Shown in pieces: positions 17,543 through 24,136 of a DNA stretch of 37,896 nt. The notes under the pieces are model-generated. The model had not been told where the DNA came from, ran no database searches, and saw nothing but the letters and a program-made list of their open reading frames with translations. Positions within the stretch are counted from its first letter, which is position 1; every line of letters starts with the position of its first letter. Position numbers and translations under genes: made by a program. This DNA is from RGIG2094 sp045660065 (lineage in GTDB: Bacteria; Bacillota; Clostridia; RGIG6154), in the NCBI GenBank assembly GCA_045660065.1, contig JAZRDC010000107.1:1-37896 (forward strand). The letters run 5' to 3'.

Positions 17543-18802
17543 TTATCTTTTTGACAGTACTTCTTCTTCATACTTTTTGATTTCTTCAAGCCATGAAAGT
17601 CCTGTGCCTTTGTTTTCTTTCTGGCAGTAGTAGTCCCAAACCAGTGCAAATGGTGAGGCTTTAAATTCCTGTGAAACTGCCAGGCGTGATGTATTATCAC
17701 CTTCTGCTTCTAATTTTTTAAGAAGCTCTGTTGGCTGAAGGAGTGCGTAAAGCATTGCCTTTCTTGTGTTTCTCATACCTGTTGCCCACGCAACAATTCT
17801 GTTGATTGAAGCGTCAAAGTAGTCTGTGGCAATATATGTGTCTTGGAGTTTGCCTGTTCTGACTAATTCTTTCATAATTGCTTTTGTTTCATCGTCAAAT
17901 GCAACAACATGGTCAGAATCCCAACGAACAGGGCGTGAAACGTGTAAAAGAACGTGGTCAGAGAACGCAAAAATCGAGCCTAATTTTGCAGAAACAACTT
18001 CTGTCGGGTGATAATGACCTGTATCGAGAGTCATAATAATATGGTCTTTATTTTTGCTCATAACATAACCCATACAAAACTCGTGTGAGCCGACTGTGTA
18101 ACTTTCAAGTCCGATACCAAACACCTTTGATTCAATACCGTCCATAACACCTTTTACGTTTTTGGTTGCTTCAAAAATTTTGTCGTAACTGTCTTTCATT
18201 CTCAGTCTTGGAGCAAGAGTGTCAACGGGGAATTCCTTGTCGCCGTCAGGTGTCCAATGGTTGATAACGCAAGTCTTTCCTGTTTCTTTTGCGAAATATT
18301 CACCGATTTTACGGCATCTTATTCCGTGCTCAACCCAAAACGCTCTGATATCGTCATCTAAAGCCGAAAGTGTTCCGTTGTCGCTTTTCGGATGTGAAAA
18401 ATATGTAGGGTTAAAATCAAGACCAATTCCTTTTTCTTTTGCCCATTTTACCCATTTTTCGTAGTGCTTTGGCTCAATCTCATTTCTGTCAACAAACTCG
18501 TCTGCTTCTAAGTAACTTGCGTGAACGTTCACTTTAAGTTCGCCCGGGATAAATTCCATAGCCTTTTCAATGTCGGCTCTGAGTTCTTCGCCGTTTCTTG
18601 CAGCGCCGGGGTAATTGCCCGTAACCTGAATACCGCCTGTAAGACCGCCCTCTTTTTTCTCTAAGCCGTTAACATCATCGCCCTGCCAGCAATGCATTGA
18701 AATTGGGGTGTTATTGCAGATTTCAATTGCTTTGTCAACATCAATGCCGTATAGGGCATAAAATTCTTTGGCTAATTCATAGCCTTTTTTAATATCGTAC
18801 AT
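17543..18802 (-). CDS. rhaA: L-rhamnose isomerase
   Basis: Interconverts L-rhamnose and L-rhamnulose, the first cytoplasmic step of rhamnose catabolism, using a divalent metal such as manganese. The 419-residue length equals that of the E. coli enzyme. It aligns along its whole length with recognisable family blocks: SMHCWQGDDV near the N-terminus, the metal-site segment LDTGHYHPTE, SRPVRWDSDHVV, and WDYYC with SWLEE at the C-terminus. Start ATG follows a GGAGGG site about eight bases upstream. The gene stands alone on the - strand and is transcribed divergently from a class II aldolase. The kinase (rhaB) and rhamnulose-1-phosphate aldolase (rhaD) that usually accompany it are not in the window. 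Transcription probably ends at the shared hairpin at 17405-17436. Identification is firm. Confidence 0.96.
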   Translation of the reverse strand: MYDIKKGYELAKEFYALYGIDVDKAIEICNNTPISMHCWQGDDVNGLEKKEGGLTGGIQVTGNYPGAARNGEELRADIEKAMEFIPGELKVNVHASYLEADEFVDRNEIEPKHYEKWVKWAKEKGIGLDFNPTYFSHPKSDNGTLSALDDDIRAFWVEHGIRCRKIGEYFAKETGKTCVINHWTPDGDKEFPVDTLAPRLRMKDSYDKIFEATKNVKGVMDGIESKVFGIGLESYTVGSHEFCMGYVMSKNKDHIIMTLDTGHYHPTEVVSAKLGSIFAFSDHVLLHVSRPVRWDSDHVVAFDDETKAIMKELVRTGKLQDTYIATDYFDASINRIVAWATGMRNTRKAMLYALLQPTELLKKLEAEGDNTSRLAVSQEFKASPFALVWDYYCQKENKGTGLSWLEEIKKYEEEVLSKR

Positions 18803-18832
18803 AATCAGTTCCCTCCATAATTCTTTTTTTCT

Positions 18833-18862
18833 ATTTTATCACAAGGCGGGCAAAATACGCAA
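18833..18862 (-). promoter_or_regulatory. Promoter of rhaA
   Basis: On the - strand, TTGCGT (18857-18862), an 18-base spacer and TAAAAT (18833-18838) preceded by TGTGA. The 12 bases TTGTGATAAAAT are identical to those at the promoter of the beta-helix gene at 13840. The start point is about 25 bases before the rhaA ATG. Confidence 0.65.
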
Positions 18863-18881
18863 TAGACTATTTTGGGATTTT

Positions 18882-18896
18882 ACTTGCGAGGCAAGT
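18882..18896. promoter_or_regulatory. Small palindrome upstream of the rhaA promoter
   Basis: ACTTGC, GAG, GCAAGT: perfect 6-base arms centred about 30 bases upstream of the rhaA -35 box, inside the 320-base divergent gap 18803-19122. The position suits an activator or repressor site for rhaA, but arms this short occur by chance and no regulator gene is adjacent. Confidence 0.25.
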
Positions 18897-19005
18897 CAGA
18901 ACAAGGCTGTTTTCAATAGGTGCAAAGAACCAGGTAGTGTCAAAAATGGTGATGTTTCTTTGGAAAGGGTTTTAATCACAAAGATAGCACAAAAGTAGAA
19001 AAACT

Positions 19006-19056
19006 CAAAAAAACAAAAGAAAAACAAACAAAACACAAAAAAACACACAAAAACCC
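19006..19056. other. T-free A/C tract directly upstream of the aldolase promoter
   Basis: Fifty-one bases made of A and C with a single G and no T on the + strand, abutting the -35 box at 19057. Phased A-runs here could act as an UP element or bend DNA. Apart from this tract, the two promoters and the small palindrome, I see nothing else in the 320-base gap. Confidence 0.5.
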
Positions 19057-19085
19057 TTGCTTTTTTCTGTGATTTGTATTATAAT
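19057..19085 (+). promoter_or_regulatory. Promoter of the class II aldolase gene
   Basis: TTGCTT (19057-19062), a 17-base spacer and a perfect TATAAT (19080-19085). Start is expected near 19092, giving a leader of about 30 bases that carries GGAGG at 19111-19115. Confidence 0.8.
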
Positions 19086-19122
19086 ATCATACATAATAGT
19101 GTAACTTCAAGGAGGAATCCAA

Positions 19123-20067
19123 ATGTTAGTAAATATGAACGAAGTTTTAAGACCTGCCAAGAAAAATCACTACGCAGTAGGTCTTTTCAATGCAGTAAAT
19201 TTAGAACTTGCACGCGGTATTATCAATGCGGCAGAAAGTTCAAGATCACCAGTTATTATGGGTACTGCGGAAGTTTTGCTTCCTTATGGACCATTGGAAG
19301 AAGTGTCTTACTACTTAATCCCAATGGCAAAAAAAGCATCAGTACCTGTTGTAGTGCATCTTGACCACGGTCTTACATATGATACTTGTATTCAGGCGTT
19401 AAAACTTGGATTTTCATCAATAATGTACGATTGCTCAACTGACTCTTATGAAGAAAATGTGAGAAAAGTTAAAGAAATGGCAGATATTGCACATTCTTAT
19501 GGCGCTACAATCGAAGGTGAACTTGGCCATGTTGGAGATAATGAAGGCTCTGCCGAAGGAAGCGACCATATGGACGATCCGTCAAAATTCTTCACAGACC
19601 CTGCTTTGGCAAAAGACTTTGTTGAAAAAACAGGGGTCGATGCTTTGGCAATCGCAGTAGGTAACGCTCACGGAGCATACAAACTCCCACCAAAACTCGA
19701 TTTTGAAAGAATTAAGACCATTGCAAAAACTGTTGATGTTCCTCTTGTTCTTCACGGCGGTTCAGGACTTACAGATAACCACTTTAAACAGGCAATTCAA
19801 GACGGTATCAGCAAAGTAAACATCTTTACAGATATCAATGTTGCGGCAGTTGAAGCAGAATTCAAAAAGTTCCAGAGTATGGACAAAGGCTTAATCGACC
19901 TTATTCCTGCGGCAGTTGAAGCGGTTAAACAGGAAACAATGAAGAAAATGCAACTTTTCTCAAGTAACGGAAAAGCAGATATAAAATCAATAAACTACGG
20001 CGCAGATGATATTGAAGCGCTTACAAAACTTGTTGCAGCAGAAGTTGCAAAATATTTGAATAAATAA
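19123..20067 (+). CDS. Class II (zinc) ketose-phosphate aldolase, fructose-bisphosphate aldolase family
   Basis: A cytoplasmic 314-residue aldolase that should reversibly cleave a ketose phosphate to dihydroxyacetone phosphate and an aldehyde. Key residues of the FBA/TBP family are all visible: catalytic D81 and zinc ligand H82 in HLDHGLTYD, E132-E134 in EGELGHVG, zinc ligands H183 (GNAHGAYK) and H211 (HGGSGL), and the phosphate-binding NIFTDIN segment. The length fits the family. The ATG follows AAGGAGG at seven bases. It is a single-gene unit with a near-consensus promoter and a strong terminator. It may be the general glycolytic enzyme or a sugar-specific member acting on tagatose-1,6-bisphosphate or, less likely, rhamnulose-1-phosphate given the divergent rhaA. 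Substrate cannot be told from the sequence. Confidence 0.92.
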   Translation: MLVNMNEVLRPAKKNHYAVGLFNAVNLELARGIINAAESSRSPVIMGTAEVLLPYGPLEEVSYYLIPMAKKASVPVVVHLDHGLTYDTCIQALKLGFSSIMYDCSTDSYEENVRKVKEMADIAHSYGATIEGELGHVGDNEGSAEGSDHMDDPSKFFTDPALAKDFVEKTGVDALAIAVGNAHGAYKLPPKLDFERIKTIAKTVDVPLVLHGGSGLTDNHFKQAIQDGISKVNIFTDINVAAVEAEFKKFQSMDKGLIDLIPAAVEAVKQETMKKMQLFSSNGKADIKSINYGADDIEALTKLVAAEVAKYLNK

Positions 20068-20079
20068 AACAGAAAATAA

Positions 20080-20128
20080 GTGCAGGGGAAAACCTTTCTT
20101 ACAAGAAAGCGTTTTCCCCTGCACTCTT
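20080..20128 (+). terminator. Long palindromic hairpin after the aldolase gene
   Basis: A 45-base palindrome: outer 14-bp arms (20080-20093 and 20111-20124) and an inner CTTTCTT/AAGAAAG stem with one bulged base, followed by TCTTTT. It begins 12 bases after the stop codon, so it can terminate the aldolase transcript, but it is larger than needed and may be a dispersed palindromic repeat. Confidence 0.75.
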
Positions 20129-20225
20129 TTCCAAGGAATTTTGTAATAGGAATAAAAACCAGGCTACGGAGTTTTACCGGACTAATTTGCTTTAGTCAAC
20201 GGGAAATGTTAATTTCGCATTGAGC
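20129..20225. repeat. Non-coding spacer between convergent genes, possible decayed repeat
   Basis: No usable frame was found. It contains GACTAA (20180-20185) paired with TTAGTC (20192-20197), then GAAAT, four bases, ATTTCGCATTGAG, similar to the palindrome at 13668-13695 (ATTTCACATTGGG). Repeat status is a guess from this resemblance. Confidence 0.3.
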
Positions 20226-20265
20226 AAAAAAAGAAGTATTCCCTGTTTGGAATACTTCTTTTTTT
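20226..20265. terminator. Bidirectional terminator between the aldolase and permease genes
   Basis: A perfect 17-bp stem (arms 20226-20242 and 20249-20265) with a six-base CTGTTT loop. The arms begin and end in A7/T7, so it works from both strands. It lies 28 bases beyond the stop of the - strand permease operon. Confidence 0.9.
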
Positions 20266-20293
20266 ATATAACTATCTTTTTTTAATTTATGTA

Positions 20294-21190
20294 TTAACCC
20301 TTTACGCCACCAACTGTAAGACCTCTTGTGAAGTACTTCTGGAAGAATGGGAATACAACGAGTGCAGGACCTGCAACGAGCATTGCTGTTGCCATTCTAA
20401 CTGTTTCTGCAGGAATCTGTGACATATTTTCAACCATTGAGTTACCTGCTTGTTCTTTCATAAATACGATATCTCTCATGATTTTCTGGAGCATGTACTG
20501 CAGTGAGTAAAGCTCTGTTCTTCTATTGATGTAAAGCATAGAAGGTGTCCATGAGTTCCAGTGTGAAAGGAACTGGAAGAGGGCGATTGTTGCAAGTACA
20601 GGTTTTGAAAGCGGTAAAATGATGGTGAAGAATATTCTGTATTCTGATGCACCGTCGATGAGTGCCGCTTCTGTAATTGATTCAGGCAATCCCTGGAAGA
20701 AAGTTCTTAACATAAAGATGTGCCATGGGCTGATAAGAGACGGTAAAATGTATACCCAGATTGTATCCTGCAAGTGCAGATACTGTGTGATAAGGATATA
20801 TGATGGCACCATACCGCCTGAGAACAACATTGTAAAATAAAGGTAGAATGAAAGGAATGTTCTTCCCTTTAAGTCTCTCTTTGTAAGTGGATAAGCAATC
20901 ATTGACATTAAAAGTGTTGCCAATACCATTGATACTAAAGAGAAAATAATTGTTGTTTTGTAAGCGTTAACAATTGTTGTAGGATTTTTAAGTACATACT
21001 CGTAAGCAGCAGTACTGAAAATTCTTGGGAAAAGTGAGTAGCCGTTCATAATAACATCTTTTTCGTCAGAGAAAGATGCACTAACGAGCAAAACGAACGG
21101 TAAAATTACCAATATTGATACTATGACAAATACAATATTGAGAAAAATTTGTGTAAATCTTGATGAATTTTTTATTGATGAATTTTTCAT
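20294..21190 (-). CDS. Carbohydrate ABC transporter permease, LplC/YtcP family (MalG-like)
   Basis: A 298-residue inner-membrane subunit with six predicted membrane helices. One helix starts at about residue 13 and a long loop (DEKDVIMNGYSLFP) precedes the core, as is typical of the LplC/YtcP group. The cytoplasmic EAA loop that contacts the ATPase is visible (EAALIDGASEYRIFF then ILPLSKP), and the C-terminus KYFTRGLTVGGVKG is the characteristic LplC ending. ATG follows AAGGAGG at nine bases, a site that reaches nearly to the stop of the upstream permease. Members of this family import complex or unsaturated oligosaccharides, for example YteP/YtcP for rhamnogalacturonan products in Bacillus subtilis. 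No solute-binding lipoprotein is adjacent; the ATPase may be a shared MsmX-type protein encoded elsewhere. Confidence 0.93.
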   Translation of the reverse strand: MKNSSIKNSSRFTQIFLNIVFVIVSILVILPFVLLVSASFSDEKDVIMNGYSLFPRIFSTAAYEYVLKNPTTIVNAYKTTIIFSLVSMVLATLLMSMIAYPLTKRDLKGRTFLSFYLYFTMLFSGGMVPSYILITQYLHLQDTIWVYILPSLISPWHIFMLRTFFQGLPESITEAALIDGASEYRIFFTIILPLSKPVLATIALFQFLSHWNSWTPSMLYINRRTELYSLQYMLQKIMRDIVFMKEQAGNSMVENMSQIPAETVRMATAMLVAGPALVVFPFFQKYFTRGLTVGGVKG

Positions 21191-21207
21191 TGTATATGTC
21201 CTCCTTA

Positions 21208-22164
21208 TTAAAACAATGCTCTGCTTGGGTCAATTTTTCTGGTAACGTAGTTAGTTAACATAACCATAACAAAACCTACGATTGACTGTAAGAAACCGAT
21301 AGCAGTTGACATACTTAAGTTACCAATCTGTCTGAATACGCGGTAAACGTATGTATCGATAACGTCTGTTCTTGGATAAAGAGCACCTGTGTCCATCGGA
21401 ACCTGATAGAACAAACCAAAGTCTGCTCTGAAGATTGAACCGATTTTCAAAATTGTAAGAATAGTTACAAGTGGAGCAAGTGTTGGGATTGTGATGTACC
21501 AAGCAATCTGAACTTTGTTTGCACCGTCGATTTTAGCAGCTTCAAAGAGTGAAGTGTCAATACCCATAAGTGCAGCATAGTAAACTACGCAGTCCATACC
21601 AACGTGCTTCCATACATAACATACCAGCAATACCCATGTCCATGCCTCAGGTGTGTTGTACCATGCAATAGGTGTTCCGCCCATTTTTTCGATTAATGCA
21701 TTGAGGATACCATATTCAGGGCTCAAAATAGCATAAACGATGTAAGCTGCGATCATCCATGATACAAAGTGAGGTGTGATTAACACTGTCTGATATACTT
21801 TTGTTGCGTTTCTGCTTGTGATTTCAAACAAGAGAACGGCTACCAAAATAGCAGAAATGATACCGCAAACGATAAAGAGACAGTTAAGTGACAATGTGTT
21901 CCACAATGTTCTTGTAAAGTCGTTTGACATAACATAGAACTTAAAGTTATCAAGTCCTACCCATGGGCTTCCTAAGATACCCTGTCTGTAATTGTAATTT
22001 TTGAAACAAATCAAAAGTCCGTAAAGTGGTATGTAACTGAAAATGAATACCAGAATTACAGGAATTGCGCAAAGTGAGTAAAGCTGTAAATGGCTTTTCT
22101 TAAATTGGCTTTTTTTCTTCGGAGCAACTACTGCTGCGCCTGATGTTTCGATATTTTTCTTCAA
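21208..22164 (-). CDS. Carbohydrate ABC transporter permease, LplB/YteP family (MalF-like)
   Basis: A 318-residue membrane permease, partner of the LplC-like protein 17 bases downstream. A Lys-rich cytoplasmic start is followed by six predicted helices. Family marks include YIPLYGLLICFKNYN, GLDNFKFY, the EAA loop (EAAKIDGANKVQIAW then ITIPTLAP) and the RKIDPSRALF ending. The start codon is TTG, fixed by GGAGGG six bases upstream. Together the two proteins would form the membrane channel of one importer. A promoter lies directly upstream, so this is the first gene of a two-gene operon. Neither a binding protein nor an ATPase is encoded nearby, so the substrate is unknown; an oligosaccharide is expected from the family. 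Confidence 0.93.
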   Translation of the reverse strand: MKKNIETSGAAVVAPKKKSQFKKSHLQLYSLCAIPVILVFIFSYIPLYGLLICFKNYNYRQGILGSPWVGLDNFKFYVMSNDFTRTLWNTLSLNCLFIVCGIISAILVAVLLFEITSRNATKVYQTVLITPHFVSWMIAAYIVYAILSPEYGILNALIEKMGGTPIAWYNTPEAWTWVLLVCYVWKHVGMDCVVYYAALMGIDTSLFEAAKIDGANKVQIAWYITIPTLAPLVTILTILKIGSIFRADFGLFYQVPMDTGALYPRTDVIDTYVYRVFRQIGNLSMSTAIGFLQSIVGFVMVMLTNYVTRKIDPSRALF

Positions 22165-22196
22165 AGCGAACCCTCCTAAAAATACTCGTTATTATA

Positions 22197-22224
22197 ATTA
22201 TAGCACATATTTTTTTATAATCAA
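22197..22224 (-). promoter_or_regulatory. Promoter of the permease operon
   Basis: On the - strand, TTGATT (22219-22224), a 16-base spacer and TATAAT (22197-22202) preceded by TGTGC (extended -10). The leader is about 25 bases. A weak palindrome, ACGAT/ATCGT (22247-22251, 22260-22264), lies just upstream. Confidence 0.65.
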
Positions 22225-22314
22225 GTCCTTTTTTTTGTCTTTTTCTACGATTTTTTGTCATCGTGTCAAAAAAGTATACCTGTTATACCATCCAAAGTGG
22301 CTTGGCTGTAGGGA

Positions 22315-23472
22315 TTAGTCTATTTTTATGTTTTTTTGTTTAATTTTTTCATTAATATTTTCTGCCAGTAAAGTATAGATTACTGCGAACAACGGAACGC
22401 CGATAAACATACCGATTATTCCGAAAAGTCCGCCACCCACAATTACTGCAAAAACAACGTAAACTGCACGAATTCCGGTAGAATCACCCAAAAGTCTCGG
22501 ACCTAAAACGTTGCCGTCAAACTGCTGAATTACTAAAATCAGTATTGTGAAAATAAGTGCCTGCCAGGGGTTTACCGACAAAAGCAATAAAATTGAAGGA
22601 ATAGCACCAATAAACGGACCAAAAAACGGGATAACATTTGTTATTCCCACAATTACTGAAATTAAGACTGCGTAATCAAGTCTTAAAATAACCATAGCGA
22701 TATAGCAGATAAATCCGATTATCAAAGAGTCTACAACCTTTGCGATGATGTATCCGCCGAAGGTGTTGTCTGTAAAGCGGAGAACTTCTAAAATCCTGTC
22801 CCCTTTTTTCTGACCAAAAGAAGAATAAACAATTTTCTTGCCTGTCATAATAAATCTGTTTTTGTCAACAAGCAGGTAGATTGAAATAATAAGTCCCAGA
22901 CCGAAGTTTTTAAGTTCAACCGACATAGAAACAAGAAATGTTGCCACGGTTTTTACCCAACCCTGCAGATCAAATCCTGATGAAAGTTCTTTTACCACAC
23001 CGTCAAAAATTTCTGTGATAGTGTGAGCGGGAATATCAAATTTCAAAAGATATGAAACTATCCATTTTTCAGCCCCGATGCGGAAATTATCTATAAACTG
23101 CGGTGCGCTTTCCAAAAGCCCCATAACAGCATTTACAATTACAGGAACAACAAGATAAATGAAAAGTCCAAGGGCAGAAAGCAAAACTGCATAGGAAATA
23201 ATAATTGCAACTGTTATTTTAAAGCCTCGTTTTATAGGTCTTTTTGTTTTGATTTTATCAAAAAGTTTTAAAAGCCTTTTGTATGGATAGTTAAAGATGT
23301 ATGCAATGGCAAAAGCATAAATAAAAGGCTTTATAACTTTTACAACAGAGCCTAAAATTCCTTTTAAGTAAGAAAGATTGTTGATACATGCCCAAAGAAT
23401 TATTGCAGATGCTATAACCCAGAAAGCGTGGAGCGAGATGTTTACATATTTGTTTTCGGTGTCAAGTTTCAT
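22315..23472 (-). CDS. AI-2E family (PerM/YtvI-type) membrane transporter
   Basis: A 385-residue integral membrane protein with about eight predicted helices and the family layout: two N-terminal helix pairs, a large soluble segment (about 130-210), and a C-terminal helical block containing GITNVIPFFGPFIGAIP, LVIQQFDGNVLGP and GIIGMFIGVP. Members are annotated as autoinducer-2 exporters or as Na+/H+ antiporters (UPF0118), and the actual substrate is usually unknown. I start it at the ATG at 23472 because AAAGGAG lies six bases before it; a longer frame (23490) would place that site inside the gene. It is a single - strand gene, divergent from a small membrane protein, with their promoters nearly touching. 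No clear terminator was seen before the permease promoter. Confidence 0.88.
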   Translation of the reverse strand: MKLDTENKYVNISLHAFWVIASAIILWACINNLSYLKGILGSVVKVIKPFIYAFAIAYIFNYPYKRLLKLFDKIKTKRPIKRGFKITVAIIISYAVLLSALGLFIYLVVPVIVNAVMGLLESAPQFIDNFRIGAEKWIVSYLLKFDIPAHTITEIFDGVVKELSSGFDLQGWVKTVATFLVSMSVELKNFGLGLIISIYLLVDKNRFIMTGKKIVYSSFGQKKGDRILEVLRFTDNTFGGYIIAKVVDSLIIGFICYIAMVILRLDYAVLISVIVGITNVIPFFGPFIGAIPSILLLLSVNPWQALIFTILILVIQQFDGNVLGPRLLGDSTGIRAVYVVFAVIVGGGLFGIIGMFIGVPLFAVIYTLLAENINEKIKQKNIKID

Positions 23473-23540
23473 AACTGTCTCCTTTATCATTTGAATATCA
23501 CATTTATTTCATTATATATACACAATTTAAGTCTATAATT

Positions 23541-23570
23541 ATTTTACCACATTTATATACTTATTGTAAA
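23541..23570 (-). promoter_or_regulatory. Promoter of the AI-2E family gene
   Basis: On the - strand, TTTACA (23565-23570), an 18-base spacer and TAAAAT (23541-23546) preceded by TGTGG (extended -10). Its -35 box lies only four bases from the -35 box of the divergent promoter. Confidence 0.6.
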
Positions 23571-23574
23571 CACA

Positions 23575-23603
23575 TTGACCGAAAAATATTTTTGTGTTAC
23601 AAT
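23575..23603 (+). promoter_or_regulatory. Promoter of the small membrane protein gene
   Basis: TTGACC (23575-23580), a 17-base spacer and TACAAT (23598-23603). The expected start point (about 23610) coincides with the GAGGTG ribosome site at 23610-23615, so the leader would be only about 12 bases. Confidence 0.7.
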
Positions 23604-23621
23604 CTTGATGAGGTGAAAATT

Positions 23622-24071
23622 ATGAGAAAATTCAGTATATGGCTGTTTGATACTCTTTCGGGGATATTCTTATGCGAGGGTTTGGCGGTGATTGTCTGGC
23701 TTGTTATATATTTAATAGGTAAAAAGCCCGAAATTAATCTTGTGAACCTGACATTTTTAACAGAAGTTATTGTGCTTTTATGGGTAAGCGGATTTATTTT
23801 TCACTTTTCCTCACCGATTTTTGCAAAAGGCATACTTCACAGTATAATCTGTTTTATGCTTTCAATAATTTTATTTTCACTTAATTTCGGCTATGTTCCA
23901 ACAGCGATGGGGCTTATAATGGTTATGGTTGTATTTTTTGTGATTTATGCAGGACTGCTTTTGGCTACCATTAAATTATCCAAGAATTTAAATGTTCCCC
24001 TTCGCCATATTACAGAGTGGCTTTATAAATTAAATTCAAGGCAAACAAGAAAAGTCGGGGACGAAAAATAA
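23622..24071 (+). CDS. Small membrane protein with four predicted helices, function unknown
   Basis: A 149-residue protein with four hydrophobic segments (about 10-33, 42-62, 68-90, 95-118) and a charged, basic C-terminal tail (RHITEWLYKLNSRQTRK). The layout is reminiscent of DUF3021-type membrane proteins, but I cannot assign it. The ATG at 23622 is chosen because GAGGTG precedes it by six bases; an in-frame TTG at 23592 would lie within the promoter. It is transcribed alone, divergently from the AI-2E family gene, and is followed by the promoter of the PrsA-like gene. It is probably a real gene given the good promoter and ribosome site. Confidence 0.75.
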   Translation: MRKFSIWLFDTLSGIFLCEGLAVIVWLVIYLIGKKPEINLVNLTFLTEVIVLLWVSGFIFHFSSPIFAKGILHSIICFMLSIILFSLNFGYVPTAMGLIMVMVVFFVIYAGLLLATIKLSKNLNVPLRHITEWLYKLNSRQTRKVGDEK

Positions 24072-24078
24072 TTTACTA

Positions 24079-24107
24079 TTGACGAATTTGCAATTTTGCA
24101 ATATAAT
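24079..24107 (+). promoter_or_regulatory. Near-consensus promoter of the PrsA-like gene
   Basis: TTGACG (24079-24084), a 17-base spacer and a perfect TATAAT (24102-24107). Start is expected near 24114, with AAAGGAG at 24122-24128 serving the TTG start at 24137. It is one of the strongest promoters in the window. Confidence 0.85.
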
Positions 24108-24136
24108 ATTTATAATATGATAAAGGAGAGATTACT

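Noticed and set aside
22247..22264. ACGAT/ATCGT hairpin downstream of the AI-2E gene
   Set aside because: Only five base pairs and no T tract on the relevant strand; not accepted as a terminator.
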